Notes: generated from the sequence alone by a model not told the origin. Numbered from the stretch's first letter, positions 33,367 to 42,347 are shown. The stretch: 64,000 bases of DNA from Pseudorhodobacter ferrugineus DSM 5888 (GCF_000420745.1 NZ_ATVN01000003.1:186001-250000), one strand, 5' to 3'. Translations and numbers: made by a program.

Positions 33367-34761
33367 ATGAACGCGATCACCAATCACTTGCCGACCAAAG
33401 AGCTTCAGGCCCTCGACGCGGCCCATCACATGCACCCCTTTACCGATGGCAACGCGTTGAACACCGTTGGCGCGCGGATCATCACGCGGGCCAAAGGGGT
33501 GACGATCACCGATAGCGAAGGGCTGGATATTCTGGACGCCATGTCGGGGCTGTGGTGCGTTGGCGTAGGCTATGGGCGCAAAGAGCTGGCGGATGTCGCC
33601 GCCCGCCAGATGCAAGAACTGCCGTTTTATAACACTTTTTTCATGACCAGCCATGTGCCGGTTATCGCACTTAGCGCCAAGCTGGCCGAGCTTGCGCCGG
33701 ACAATATCAACCATGTGTTTTATTGCAGTTCGGGGTCTGAGGCGAATGACACCAATATCCGCCTTGTCCGGCATTATTGGGCGATGAAGGGCAAGCCGAC
33801 CAAGACCACGCTGATCAGCCGCAAGAACGGCTATCACGGGTCGACCATCGGGGGCGGTAGCCTTGGTGGCATGGCGTCGATGCAAAACCAAGGCACGCCC
33901 ATCATCCCGGGCATTCACCACATCGACCAGCCGCATTGGTGGGCCGAGGGCGGCGATATGACGCCCGAAGAATTCGGGTTGGAGCGTGCGCGCCAGCTGG
34001 AAGCGGCGATTCTGGAAATCGGTGAGGACAATGTTGCGGCCTTTATCGGCGAGCCAATCCAAGGCGCAGGCGGCGTGATCATTCCGCCAAGCACCTATTG
34101 GCCGGAAATTCAGCGCATCTGCGATAAGTACGAGATTTTGCTGATCGCGGATGAGGTGATTACAGGGTTTGGCCGGACCGGAAATTGGTTCGGGTCGACC
34201 ACGATGGGCATTCGCCCTGATATCATCACCGTCGCCAAGACGTTGACATCGGGCTATATTCCGATGGGTGGGTCGCTGGTAAGTGACGAGATTGCCAATA
34301 CGGTCGCGGCAGGGGATTTCAACCACGGCTATACCTATTCCGGCCATCCGGTTGCGGCGGCTGTAGCGTTGGAAAACCTGCGGATCATCGAGGATGAGGC
34401 CTTGGTAGCGCGGGTGCGTGACGATGTCGGGCCGTATCTGGCGGCCAAGTGGAAAACGCTTTTGGACCATCCGCTGGTCGGAGAGGCCAATTCCGTAGGG
34501 TTGATGGGCACGCTGGCGCTGACCCCTGACAAGGCCAAGCGTGCCAAGTTCAAGGGCAACGAAGGCGATGTTGGTTTGCGCTGCCGGACCCGTTGTTTTG
34601 CCAATGGTTTGGTGATGCGACATGTTGGCGACCGTATGATCATTGCGCCGCCGTTTATCATCACGCATGACGAGATTGATACGTTGGTTGAACGCGCGCG
34701 TAAGTCGCTGGACGAAACCTATGATGGGTTGCTCCGCGACGGGTTGTTCGTTTCAGCCTGA
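33367..34761 (+). CDS. Class III (omega-amino acid/putrescine:pyruvate type) aminotransferase
   Basis: A 464-residue PLP enzyme of the subgroup-II class III aminotransferases. HHMHPFTDGNALNTVGARII at the N-terminus and YCSSGSEANDTNIRLVRHYW are characteristic. The cofactor Asp is in LLIADEVITGFGRTG and the Schiff-base lysine is K291 in ITVAKTLTSGYIPMGG. The closest functional group is SpuC/polyamine- or omega-amino-acid:pyruvate aminotransferases, but substrate is inference. The ATG at 33367 follows CAGGAGC. The upstream palindrome and GntR gene indicate substrate-responsive control. A MITE-like repeat and a terminator follow. Confidence 0.9.
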   Translation: MNAITNHLPTKELQALDAAHHMHPFTDGNALNTVGARIITRAKGVTITDSEGLDILDAMSGLWCVGVGYGRKELADVAARQMQELPFYNTFFMTSHVPVIALSAKLAELAPDNINHVFYCSSGSEANDTNIRLVRHYWAMKGKPTKTTLISRKNGYHGSTIGGGSLGGMASMQNQGTPIIPGIHHIDQPHWWAEGGDMTPEEFGLERARQLEAAILEIGEDNVAAFIGEPIQGAGGVIIPPSTYWPEIQRICDKYEILLIADEVITGFGRTGNWFGSTTMGIRPDIITVAKTLTSGYIPMGGSLVSDEIANTVAAGDFNHGYTYSGHPVAAAVALENLRIIEDEALVARVRDDVGPYLAAKWKTLLDHPLVGEANSVGLMGTLALTPDKAKRAKFKGNEGDVGLRCRTRCFANGLVMRHVGDRMIIAPPFIITHDEIDTLVERARKSLDETYDGLLRDGLFVSA

Positions 34762-34777
34762 GTTGGTTTTTACCTAA

Positions 34778-34876
34778 AGCGTTTCGACATAAACCTGAAT
34801 CACATATCGCTGCCTGAAATCAGAGATTTCAACGCGTTATGTGATGCGTCGTGTTTCAAGTTAAAGTCGAAACGCT
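34778..34876. repeat. MITE-like palindromic element, copy 1
   Basis: A 99-bp element with perfect 11-bp terminal inverted repeats AGCGTTTCGAC/GTCGAAACGCT and internal ATCACATA/TATGTGAT pairing. The centre holds CTGAAATCAGAGATTTCA. A diverged copy is at 46613-46702. No coding capacity. Confidence 0.75.
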
Positions 34877-34882
34877 CTAACC

Positions 34883-34911
34883 AAAAGGCCCGGCGCAGTG
34901 CCGGGCCTTTT
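34883..34911. terminator. Bidirectional terminator
   Basis: A perfect hairpin AAAAGGCCCGGC-(GCAG)-TGCCGGGCCTTTT lies between the convergent aminotransferase and enolase-superfamily genes. It has A-run and T-run flanks suited to both directions. Confidence 0.85.
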
Positions 34912-34936
34912 GCGTTTGTGCTGTACTCGGAATGGT

Positions 34937-36052
34937 TTAGGCCAGTGTGCTGACTTGATGTGTGCTGCGGGCCAGCCAGTCGGGGTTGATATCAACGCCC
35001 CAACCCGGGCCTTGGGGGATTTGGAGTTTACCATCCGTGACAGCAAAAGGATTGCCCAGAAACAGACCCTCTTGCCACGGATAGTAATCTTCGCCCTCGA
35101 TCGAGAATTCGAGGTATTTGCCCGCATTGGGAATGGCCCCCAAAAGGTGCATGGTGCAAATGGTGACAAGCGACAGGTTGGCGGAATGCGGCGTGCAAGG
35201 GATGCCTGCGGCGTGGGCCATATCCGCCACCAAAAGGGTGCGCGACAGGCCGCCCATATACATTACATCGGGTTGCACGATATCGACGGCGCGCATGTCG
35301 ATCATGCGTTTCCAAGTGGACAGGTCCCAGTCTTGTTCGCCGCCGGTGACGTCGATATCCAAGGCGGCCGTGACCTGCCGCGTTTGGTCAAGGTCCCAAT
35401 AGGGCGTGGGTTCTTCAAAGTGGCTGATGCCGTTGTCGGCGAGGAGATGGCCGACCGCGATGGCGCGTTTTGGGGAAAAGCCTGAATTGCCATCGACGAG
35501 CTTTGCTATGGTATCGCCAAGGGCGTTTGATACGACGGGGATCACCTCTTCGGTCCGTCCCTGCCATTCGTCGATGTCGCGGCCACATTCGGCCCCGACC
35601 CGCCATTTGAAGGCGTCATAGCCGTAGGTATCGCGCAGTTTGACGAAACGGGCCGCCTCATCTTGCGGGGTGATGTCGCGTTTCATGGAACTGGCATAGG
35701 CGCGGATGGGGCGCGCAGTGCCGCCGAGAAGTTCGACCACCGGCTTTTGCGCGCGCCGCCCTTCCATATCCCACAAAGCGGTATCAAGGCCTGCATTGGC
35801 GCGGCAGCGGTAGGAGCCGGGGAATTTATGTTCCCGCTCCTCGATCCGTTGGATCAGGGGGAGGATGTCATCTGTGCCGTTGATATCGGCCCCCAGCGCC
35901 CAAGGGGCGATTTGGCGGTGCAGGATTTGGGCGGTGATATCGGCGTTATAGGTCGAGGTTTGGCCCCAGCCAATCGCGCCGTCTTGGGCCGTGAGTTTGG
36001 TGAAGCAGACGAATTCGTTCGAGAAGGTTTCGATTTGGGTGAGTTTGGGCAT
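34937..36052 (-). CDS. Mandelate racemase/muconate-lactonizing enzyme family protein
   Basis: A 371-residue enolase-superfamily enzyme. The capping domain is N-terminal ([27 protein letters not shown]), and [28 protein letters not shown] begins the barrel. Candidate catalytic residues are Lys/Arg in AFKWRVG, the metal ligands Asp in LVDGNSGF, Glu in [10 protein letters not shown] and Glu in VTGGEQDWD, and the Asp/His dyad in [12 protein letters not shown] and TPHSANLS. These place it in the mandelate racemase subgroup, whose members mostly act on sugar acids or related carboxylates. The substrate is not predictable by eye. The start at 36052 has a GGAG site. It stands alone, divergent from rpe. 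Confidence 0.85.
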   Translation of the reverse strand: MPKLTQIETFSNEFVCFTKLTAQDGAIGWGQTSTYNADITAQILHRQIAPWALGADINGTDDILPLIQRIEEREHKFPGSYRCRANAGLDTALWDMEGRRAQKPVVELLGGTARPIRAYASSMKRDITPQDEAARFVKLRDTYGYDAFKWRVGAECGRDIDEWQGRTEEVIPVVSNALGDTIAKLVDGNSGFSPKRAIAVGHLLADNGISHFEEPTPYWDLDQTRQVTAALDIDVTGGEQDWDLSTWKRMIDMRAVDIVQPDVMYMGGLSRTLLVADMAHAAGIPCTPHSANLSLVTICTMHLLGAIPNAGKYLEFSIEGEDYYPWQEGLFLGNPFAVTDGKLQIPQGPGWGVDINPDWLARSTHQVSTLA

Positions 36053-36111
36053 GGGACGCTCCGCTGGGTTTGGCGCGAGTTTGGGGGAGATTTGGGGATT
36101 GGGCAAGCGGT

Positions 36112-36182
36112 AGCGGGGGCGTTGCCCCCCTTCGCCTTGAGGCGAATTCCCCCCAGGATATTTGGATCAAAGAGAAAGCGGG
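36112..36182 (+). repeat. Intergenic GC-hairpin plus ATTTTTGCCAAGATGAA-type repeat, copy 3
   Basis: GGGGGCG-TTG-CCCCC, then TTCGCCTTGAGGCGAA, then CAGGATATTTGGATCAAAG. It lies in the divergent region between the enolase-family gene and rpe. Confidence 0.6.
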
Positions 36183-36247
36183 GACTGGGCGCTTTACCTG
36201 ATTGGGTGTTGCGCAGTAGAAGGGGCCTAATAGAGGAGTGCTGCCCC

Positions 36248-36937
36248 ATGACATTCGACCGCCAGATCAAGATTGCCCCGTCCATCCTTGCCGCTGATTT
36301 TGCCAATTTCGGGGCGGAATGCCGCGCGATAGAGGCGGAGGGCGCGGATTGGGTGCATGTCGATGTGATGGACGGGCATTTTGTGCCCAATATCACCTTT
36401 GGCCCAGCGACTTGTGCGGCCATCCGGCCCCATATCAAGGGTGTGATGGATGTGCATTTGATGATAGCCCCCGTCGACAGCTATATCGAGGCGTTTGCGG
36501 ATGCGGGGGCCGATGTGATTTCGGCGCATCTGGAGGCGGGGCCGCATATTCACCGGACCTTGCAGGCCATTCGCGGGGCAGGGGCGAAGGCGGGGTTGGC
36601 GATCAATCCCGGTACGCCTGTGGAGGCTGTGGCGTATTTGTTGGATATGGTGGATTTGATTTGCGTGATGACGGTGAACCCTGGGTTTGGCGGGCAAAAA
36701 TTTATTCATTCCCAAGTGGATAAGGTCGCGCGGCTGCGGGCCATGATCGGGGATCGGCCTGTGCATATTGAGATTGACGGCGGGGTGACGGTGGAGACCG
36801 CGCCCTTGGTGGCGGCTGCGGGGGCGGATGTGTTGGTGGCGGGATCGGCTGTGTTCAAAGGGGGATCGGTTTCGAATACCGCACCTTATGGCGCCAATAT
36901 TGCGGCCATTCGGGCGGCGGCTAAGGCTGCGCAATGA
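36248..36937 (+). CDS. rpe: Ribulose-phosphate 3-epimerase
   Basis: A 229-residue (beta/alpha)8 enzyme interconverting ribulose-5-P and xylulose-5-P. Signature sequences are IAPSILAADFANFG, VHVDVMDGHFVPNITFGP with metal-binding His/Asp, MDVHLMIAPVD, VMTVNPGFGGQKFI and HIEIDGGVTVETAPL ending in AGADVLVAGSAVF. It is followed by gph with a 4-bp ATGA overlap; rpe-gph pairing links the pentose phosphate pathway with phosphoglycolate salvage. The start at 36248 is the conserved one; an upstream open frame runs across the divergent gene and is spurious. Confidence 0.95.
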   Translation: MTFDRQIKIAPSILAADFANFGAECRAIEAEGADWVHVDVMDGHFVPNITFGPATCAAIRPHIKGVMDVHLMIAPVDSYIEAFADAGADVISAHLEAGPHIHRTLQAIRGAGAKAGLAINPGTPVEAVAYLLDMVDLICVMTVNPGFGGQKFIHSQVDKVARLRAMIGDRPVHIEIDGGVTVETAPLVAAAGADVLVAGSAVFKGGSVSNTAPYGANIAAIRAAAKAAQ

Positions 36938-37590
36938 CGGCGGTTGTTTTTGATCTGGACGGGACGCTGATTGATAGCGCGCCCGATATTGCCGCCAATG
37001 CCAATGCGGTTTTGGAAGAAATGGGCATGTCGCCGTTGCCAGAGGCGCAGCTGCGCGGGTTCATTGGCAAAGGGGTCGGGCATCTGATCGGGCAGGTCTT
37101 GGCGGCATCAGGGCAGGCGGCCGATGGGCCGTTTCATGCGCCGATGGTGCAGCGGTTCAACGCGCGCTATGATACAGCGTTTGAGAATACGGTGATTTAC
37201 CCCAGTGTTGTGCCGGCGCTGGAGGCATTGATTGATGCGGGCTGTGTTTTGGGGATTTGCACAAACAAACCAATTGCGCCGACCCATGCGGTCCTGCGCC
37301 ATTTGCGGTTGGACGGGTATTTCGGGGTGGTTTACGGCGGCGACAGTTTGTCCCAGCGCAAGCCTGACCCAGCACCTTTGCTGGCCGCCGCAAAGGATCT
37401 GGGTCACGCACAGGTGATCTATGTCGGCGATAGCGAGGTGGATGCCGAAACGGCGGCCAATGCCAAGGTGCCGTTCCTGATCTATACCGAAGGTTATCGC
37501 AAGACGCCTGTGCATGACTTGCCGCATGATGCCGCATTCAATGATTTCAAACAGTTGTCGGGCTTGGTTGCCGCCCTGATGAAAGGCTAG
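36934..37590 (+). CDS. gph: Phosphoglycolate phosphatase (HAD family)
   Basis: A 218-residue HAD hydrolase. The nucleophile motif is VFDLDGTLIDSAPDIAA (residues 4-20), motif II is GICTNKP, motif III is the Lys in SQRKPDP, and motif IV is VYVGDSEVDAETAANA. The helical cap matches Gph, which removes phosphoglycolate formed by oxygenase activity or DNA repair. Translation is coupled to rpe. Other small HAD sugar-phosphatases are similar, so substrate assignment rests partly on the rpe context. Confidence 0.88.
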   Translation: MTAVVFDLDGTLIDSAPDIAANANAVLEEMGMSPLPEAQLRGFIGKGVGHLIGQVLAASGQAADGPFHAPMVQRFNARYDTAFENTVIYPSVVPALEALIDAGCVLGICTNKPIAPTHAVLRHLRLDGYFGVVYGGDSLSQRKPDPAPLLAAAKDLGHAQVIYVGDSEVDAETAANAKVPFLIYTEGYRKTPVHDLPHDAAFNDFKQLSGLVAALMKG

Positions 37591-37593
37591 ACT

Positions 37594-38388
37594 ATGACTG
37601 CATCTTACTGCTTTACCCATGCAATCACCCGCAAACCCGCTGTCAGCATCACCGCGGGGCTGCGCGCAGTTGATATAGGCACCCCTGATTTGGCCCGAAT
37701 GCTTGCGCATCACGCTGACTACATCGCCGCGCTGCGCAGCACAGGGGCCGAGGTGGTGGAGCTAGAGGCGCTGGAGGCGTTTCCCGATTCGGTGTTCGTT
37801 GAAGATACGGCGCTGTGCTTGCCGCAAGGGGCCGTGGTCATGCGCCCCGGTGCGCCCAGCCGCTTGGGCGAGGCGGCCAGAATGGCCCCGCATCTGCGCG
37901 CGCTTTACGCCGATGTGCCGCAGATTTCGGGGCCTGACAGCTTTATCGAAGGCGGCGATATTCTGACGACTGAAACCGAGATTTTGGTGGGCCGTTCTGC
38001 GCGGACCAATGCAGCAGGCATAGTGGAATTGACGGCGCTCGTTAAGGACTGGGGCCACACGGTGCGTGAGGTCTTTACCCCTCCGGGCGTGCTGCATTTC
38101 AAAACCGATTGCTCGCTTTTGGATGCAGAGACCATCTTGTCCACCAAACGCCTCGCGGCATCGGGCTGTTTTGACGGCTATAAGGTCATCTATACGGCCG
38201 AGGGGGAAGAAGCCTGCGCCAACACCATCCGCTTTAACGATCTGGTGATCATGCCGTCAGGCTTTGCCAAGACCCGTGACGCTTTGGACGCGGCAGGGTT
38301 TAAGGTGCTCGAAGTCGGCAACAGCGAATGCGCCAAGCTCGATGGCGGCATGTCTTGCCTTAGCTTGCGGTTCACACCGCGCGGCTGA
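37594..38388 (+). CDS. ddaH: Dimethylargininase (DDAH-type amidinotransferase-superfamily hydrolase)
   Basis: A 264-residue pentein-fold enzyme that would hydrolyse N-omega-methylated arginines to citrulline and methylamines. Recognisable features are YCFTHAITRKPA at the N-terminus, PDSVFVEDTALCLPQGAVVMRPGAPSR with substrate-binding Glu/Asp, FIEGGDILTT, the catalytic His in VLHFKTDCSLLD and the nucleophilic Cys in LDGGMSCLSLRF. It starts 3 bp after gph, so it may be the third gene of that operon, although its role is unrelated. Related arginine deiminase-type enzymes are less likely given the DDAH-like length. Confidence 0.9.
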   Translation: MTASYCFTHAITRKPAVSITAGLRAVDIGTPDLARMLAHHADYIAALRSTGAEVVELEALEAFPDSVFVEDTALCLPQGAVVMRPGAPSRLGEAARMAPHLRALYADVPQISGPDSFIEGGDILTTETEILVGRSARTNAAGIVELTALVKDWGHTVREVFTPPGVLHFKTDCSLLDAETILSTKRLAASGCFDGYKVIYTAEGEEACANTIRFNDLVIMPSGFAKTRDALDAAGFKVLEVGNSECAKLDGGMSCLSLRFTPRG

Positions 38389-38393
38389 TTGCG

Positions 38394-38472
38394 TTCATCT
38401 TTGCAAAAATACTCCGGGGGGGACGCATTGCATCACAATGCGTTTGGGGGGGGGGCAGCGCCCCCCTTCTTT
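38394..38472 (-). repeat. Intergenic GC-hairpin plus ATTTTTGCCAAGATGAA-type repeat, copy 4
   Basis: On the minus strand: GGGGGGCGCTGCCCCCC, an imperfect CGCATTGTGATGCAATGCG hairpin, then CGGAGTATTTTTGCAAAG. It lies between two convergent genes. Confidence 0.6.
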
Positions 38473-38490
38473 CAGCCATCCCGACATGGA

Positions 38491-38928
38491 TCAGAACACC
38501 AAATTCGTGGCACGCTCGGCCACAAATTCAGCTACGGTCCCATCTTCATAAATCACACGTAATGATACCGATTGCGCTGACCCTTTGGGGACAGTGATAT
38601 ACATCGGATAGGTCTGATCACGGAACTTCGACTGGTTGGGCTGGCGCAAATCGCGGTTGCACGGCTCAAGCGGCAAGGCGGTGACGATGGGCGCGTCGTT
38701 CAGGCCGTAGTAAATTTCTTGCACGCCGCAGCGCCATGCAAGGATTGCGGTGAAATAGATCAGATCCTGATCGCCATTTTCGGTGAAAGAGACGATCTGA
38801 TCCTTGATCTGTTGGTGGATATAGGCCGCCCCTTGCGGCGTCGTAAAATCACTTGGCGGGGCGGTTTGGGCAAAAAGGGGCAGCGACAGCGCCAGAAAGG
38901 TCACGGCTGCGGTGGATTTGATCCTCAT
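38491..38928 (-). CDS. Hypothetical secreted protein
   Basis: A 145-residue protein of no family I recognise. A signal peptide is clear (MRIKSTAAVTFLALSLPLFAQT). The mature part has a helical segment (AAYIHQQIKDQIVSFTENG), two cysteines (WRCGVQEIYYGLN and EPCNRDLRQ) likely to form a disulfide in the periplasm, and beta-rich C-terminal strands (PMYITVPKGSAQSVSLRVIYEDGTVAEFVA). The start at 38928 is preceded by AGGACA; an ATG four codons upstream is possible. It is divergent from the glycosyltransferase-like gene with 88 bp between them. Confidence 0.75.
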   Translation of the reverse strand: MRIKSTAAVTFLALSLPLFAQTAPPSDFTTPQGAAYIHQQIKDQIVSFTENGDQDLIYFTAILAWRCGVQEIYYGLNDAPIVTALPLEPCNRDLRQPNQSKFRDQTYPMYITVPKGSAQSVSLRVIYEDGTVAEFVAERATNLVF

Positions 38929-39016
38929 GTGTGTCCTCATGTTTTCAAATGGAATGGGTCGCCGTATAATGGTCGAAAAATAAGATCGGGCAGGAATAGG
39001 ACGGGGCAGGACCAGC

Positions 39017-40018
39017 ATGACGCAAGCGAGTGTGAAAAACCAACAGTTTAACATTGTGGCCGTGGCGCAAGCGGGGCGTTTGCAATACGAGGCGGTTTTG
39101 CTCGCGGCCAGTTTGCGCGCAACCAACCCCGATTTCGCGGGGCGTTTGTTCATCGCGGTGCCGCAAAACGGGCCGTTGTGGAATGGCGACCCGATGATCT
39201 ATGACACCGGCATTCTGGGCCTGCTGGCCGATTTCGGGGCCGAGGTCGTGTCGTTCGAGACCAAGCTGTTCGGGTCGACCTATCCTTATGGCAATAAGAT
39301 CGAATGTTTGGCCGCCTTGCCGGATGAGCCGTTTTTGTTTGTGGATACCGACACCATTTTCACCGGACCGCTGGATACGGTGGGGTTCGATTTCATGCGC
39401 CCCTCGGCGTCGATGAAGCGCGAAGGCACATGGCCGGTGCTAGAGCTGTACGGGCCGGGGTATAACCAGATCTGGAAATCGCTTTACGACCGCTTTGGTT
39501 TGGATTTCGAGACGAGCCTCGATACATCGCAGCCCGATGAATATTGGCAGCGGTATTTGTATTTCAACGCGGGGTGGTTCTTTTATCAAAGCCCCAAGGT
39601 GTTCGGGCAGCGCTTTGCCGAATATGCGCAGGTGATCCGTGATGACGCCCCGCGCGAATTGGTGTGCCAGCCGTTGAACCCTTGGCTGGACCAAGTGGCG
39701 CTGCCGTTGGCCATCCATTCGCTCGGCGGCGGGCGGCCGGGCCCGGAACTGGCGGGGTTGGACGGGGATGTGACCTGCCATTGGCGCACCCTGCCGCTGT
39801 TTTATGCGCGCGAAAGTGATGCGGCGGTCGCGGTGCTAGAGCAGGTTTTGGCCCCGAACCAAGTGAAAAAGGTGTTAAAAGAGTATTTGCCATTCAAGAA
39901 GATGGTCTATCAAGGCAAGGGTGCCGAGGTGCGGGCGATGTTTGACCGCACTGATTTGCCGCGCAAAGAGCAGATGATCCGCAACCGGATCAAGCGCGAA
40001 GGGCTTTGGGTGCGCTAA
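39017..40018 (+). CDS. Glycosyltransferase-like protein (GT-A fold, DxD)
   Basis: A 333-residue cytoplasmic protein. The N-terminal part looks like a GT-A nucleotide-sugar transferase: FNIVAVAQAGRLQYEAVLLAASL, then NKIECLAALPDEPFLFVDTDTIFTGPL with DTD in the DxD position, and YFNAGWFFYQSPKVFGQRF further on, reminiscent of family 8 enzymes. The C-terminal region (NQVKKVLKEYLPFKKMVYQGKG) is basic. Whether it is an active transferase, and on what, is not decidable here. It is monocistronic and the only glycosyltransferase candidate in the window. Confidence 0.65.
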   Translation: MTQASVKNQQFNIVAVAQAGRLQYEAVLLAASLRATNPDFAGRLFIAVPQNGPLWNGDPMIYDTGILGLLADFGAEVVSFETKLFGSTYPYGNKIECLAALPDEPFLFVDTDTIFTGPLDTVGFDFMRPSASMKREGTWPVLELYGPGYNQIWKSLYDRFGLDFETSLDTSQPDEYWQRYLYFNAGWFFYQSPKVFGQRFAEYAQVIRDDAPRELVCQPLNPWLDQVALPLAIHSLGGGRPGPELAGLDGDVTCHWRTLPLFYARESDAAVAVLEQVLAPNQVKKVLKEYLPFKKMVYQGKGAEVRAMFDRTDLPRKEQMIRNRIKREGLWVR

Positions 40019-40284
40019 ACGCGCGTTGAACCCAAGGGTGTCTTACCGATCCCTGAGCTTGCGGACATGATCGGAAATCGCGGGCTGTGTTGGAAAAATC
40101 GCTTTCACGCTGCGGGAAAAGCCGCCACACATAGCAACGTAGGAAAAGACGCTGCGCTGGACATAGCGCCTAAGCGCAACCTTATATAGGGTGGTCTTAT
40201 ATGTACATTAAAACTACCGATTTGTTTTATGGGCTGTAAGCGCGCTGAATAGGCTATAGGGCCGCGAGGGACCAAGGAAATTAT

Positions 40285-41946
40285 ATGCTGCCAGTTGCTT
40301 TTCTGATCCATCTTGCCGGTGCTGTGATGCTGTTGCTTTGGGCTGTGCGGATGGTGCGGACTGGCGTTGAACGCGCGCATGGCACGCGGCTGAAAGCGGC
40401 CTTGCGGGGCGCTAAGGGCGGTACGGTGCAGATGGCTGTGGTTGGCATGGTGCTGGCGGTGGTTTTGCAAAGTTCGACTGCGGTCGGGATATTGGCAGCC
40501 GGGTTTGTGACCAGTGGAATTTTGACGGTCAGCACCGGGATCGCGGCGCTGCTGGGGGCGGATCTGGGATCGGCGCTGGTGGTCAAAATTTTGTCGTTTG
40601 ATCTGTCGGGGTTGATCCCGCTGCTGTTGTTGGTCGGTGCCACGATGTTTTTGAAATTTGAAGCGCGGTCGGTGCGGCAATCAGGACGGATTGTTCTGGG
40701 GATTGCGTTTATTTTATTGTCTTTGCAGATGGTTGGGCAAGCGACGGAACCATTGCGCGACTCTGCGCTGTTGCCGGGCTTGATGGGCTATTTGCGCGGC
40801 GATCCGTTGACGGCGTTCTTGGTGGCGGGGGCGATTGCCTGGGTTGTGCATTCGTCGGTGGCAACGGTTTTGCTGTTGGTGACGTTTGCCACGGGGGGGA
40901 TGTTGCCGCTGGAGGTGGCCTTGCCGATGGTACTGGGGGCGAACCTTGGCGGCGGGATTGTTGCGGTGTGGTTGACGCGGGGGATGGAGTTGCAGGCGCG
41001 GCGTATTCCGGTGGGTAACTTGATTTTTCGGGGTGTGGCGGCGCTGTTGGTGCTGACGCTGTTACAGGTGGTGGACCTGCCCATCCACTATTTGGGCGGC
41101 AGTGAGGCGGTGCAACTGGTGAACTTTCATCTGGCGTTCAATCTCGTTTTGGTTGTGGTGGCCTTGCCTTTTGTGCGCCCGATGGAACGTCTGGCCACGT
41201 TAATCTTGCCCGATCTTGTGGTGGAGACTGCGGGTACCTTAGAGCCGGTGGCCAGCCTGTTGGACCGTGCGTCAGTCGGCAACCCGACTGTGGCGCTGGC
41301 CAGTGCAAAGCGCGAGTTGCTGCATATGGGCGAAACGGTGGCTGCGATGTACCGGCCCGTGATGGAATTAATGGACGGCGGTAATTTCGACAAGATCGGA
41401 CGGGTGCGGGCGTTGGATATCCAAGTCAACCGCAAGCACAGGGATATCAAGCTGTTCATTGCCGAGGTGCAGCGCGGTAAGGTGAGCGAACGTGAGGCCA
41501 AGCTGGGCAAGGAGCTGACCGACTTTTCCATCAATCTGGAATATATAGGCGACATTATTGCCAAAAGCCTTTTGGCTTTGGCCGAGGTGCGGGCGCAGCG
41601 GGCTTTGCGATTTTCGCCGGAGGGCTGGGCCGAGATGTGTACGCTGCACGGGCGGGTCGAGGCGAATATGCAGCTGGCGTTGAATGTGCTGGTGTCGGGC
41701 GATGTGGAAAGCGCGCGGCAGTTGGTGAAAGAGAAGGAAACGATGCGCAAGCTGGAGCGCGACAGCCATGACCGCCATCTGGAACGGCTGCGCAACGCCC
41801 ATGCCGATAGTATTGAGACATCGGATATTCATCTGGAAACCGTGAGGGCGTTCAAAGAGATCAATTCGTTGCTGGTGACGGTGGCCTATCCTATTTTGAC
41901 GGAAAGCGGGCATTTGTTGGAAAGCCGCCTTGCGCAGCCGAGTTAA
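40285..41946 (+). CDS. Na+/phosphate cotransporter with PhoU-like domain
   Basis: A 553-residue protein of the Na/Pi cotransporter II (NptA/YjbB) family. Two inverted Na_Pi_cotrans repeats are visible, with VLQSSTAVGILAAGFVTSGIL in the first and WVVHSSVATVLLLVTFATGGML in the second. After about 320 residues of membrane helices the C-terminal ~200 residues are helical and PhoU-like (KRELLHMGETVAAMYRPVMELM and ETVRAFKEINSLLVTVAYPIL). It probably moves phosphate across the inner membrane. The ATG follows AAGGAA. The 266-bp upstream intergenic region shows no Pho box that I could identify. Confidence 0.9.
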   Translation: MLPVAFLIHLAGAVMLLLWAVRMVRTGVERAHGTRLKAALRGAKGGTVQMAVVGMVLAVVLQSSTAVGILAAGFVTSGILTVSTGIAALLGADLGSALVVKILSFDLSGLIPLLLLVGATMFLKFEARSVRQSGRIVLGIAFILLSLQMVGQATEPLRDSALLPGLMGYLRGDPLTAFLVAGAIAWVVHSSVATVLLLVTFATGGMLPLEVALPMVLGANLGGGIVAVWLTRGMELQARRIPVGNLIFRGVAALLVLTLLQVVDLPIHYLGGSEAVQLVNFHLAFNLVLVVVALPFVRPMERLATLILPDLVVETAGTLEPVASLLDRASVGNPTVALASAKRELLHMGETVAAMYRPVMELMDGGNFDKIGRVRALDIQVNRKHRDIKLFIAEVQRGKVSEREAKLGKELTDFSINLEYIGDIIAKSLLALAEVRAQRALRFSPEGWAEMCTLHGRVEANMQLALNVLVSGDVESARQLVKEKETMRKLERDSHDRHLERLRNAHADSIETSDIHLETVRAFKEINSLLVTVAYPILTESGHLLESRLAQPS

Positions 41947-42051
41947 CGATCGGCTGAAGGGATGGTTGGGTGCGAAGTAAGGATGCAGATTATATTTTAG
42001 GGCGTGGAAAGCCGGGGACATATCTGGTTCCGAAATGAAGCGTCTGCCCCT

Positions 42052-42213
42052 ATGTTATTCTTGCAAAACGATGCGTTACCGGACCCTGCCAAGGGCGCGC
42101 CGTTGGTACTGCCCCCCGGCCTGTTTACGACGGCCTTGTCGGACGAGGAGGCGATGCTGGGCAGGTTTGTACCTTGGGGGGAAAGGTGTTTGATGCTGGC
42201 AAATGGCGGGTAG
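42052..42213 (+). CDS. Possible small protein (53 aa)
   Basis: ATG 42052 opens a 53-codon frame reading MLFLQNDALPDPAKGAPLVLPPG with a C-terminal GRFVPWGERCLMLANGG. Codon choice has the G/C third-position bias of neighbouring genes, and the composition is protein-like. The ribosome-binding site is weak, and the frame stays open upstream to a GTG at 42004. No family is recognised. It could be chance. Confidence 0.35.
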   Translation: MLFLQNDALPDPAKGAPLVLPPGLFTTALSDEEAMLGRFVPWGERCLMLANGG

Positions 42214-42254
42214 GGTTTGCGTGCGGCGGTCGGGGTTGGCGGGGGGAAGGGACA

Positions 42255-42327
42255 AAGGCAGAGGGCGCTGCCCCCTATGCGCCTTTGGGCGCATTCACCC
42301 CCGAGGTATTTTTGCCAAGATGAATGG
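42255..42327 (+). repeat. Intergenic GC-hairpin plus ATTTTTGCCAAGATGAA-type repeat, copy 5
   Basis: AGGGCGCTGCCCCCT, then a TGCGCCTTTGGGCGCA hairpin, then GGTATTTTTGCCAAGATGAA. It is 20 bp past the dpaL stop, between convergent genes. This copy best shows the core sequence. Confidence 0.65.
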
Positions 42328-42347
42328 GCCTTGGATTGACCGCGTGG

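Larger units (their letters stand above)
41947..42347. other. 401-bp intergenic region with one possible small gene and a repeat
   Basis: It lies between the Na+/phosphate transporter and dpaL. It holds the small frame at 42052-42213 and repeat copy 5 at 42255-42327. Nothing else is recognised. Confidence 0.4.

Noticed and set aside
33307-34668. Minus-strand 453-codon frame antisense to the class III aminotransferase
   Set aside because: The plus-strand aminotransferase has all catalytic motifs. The antisense product is basic and featureless.
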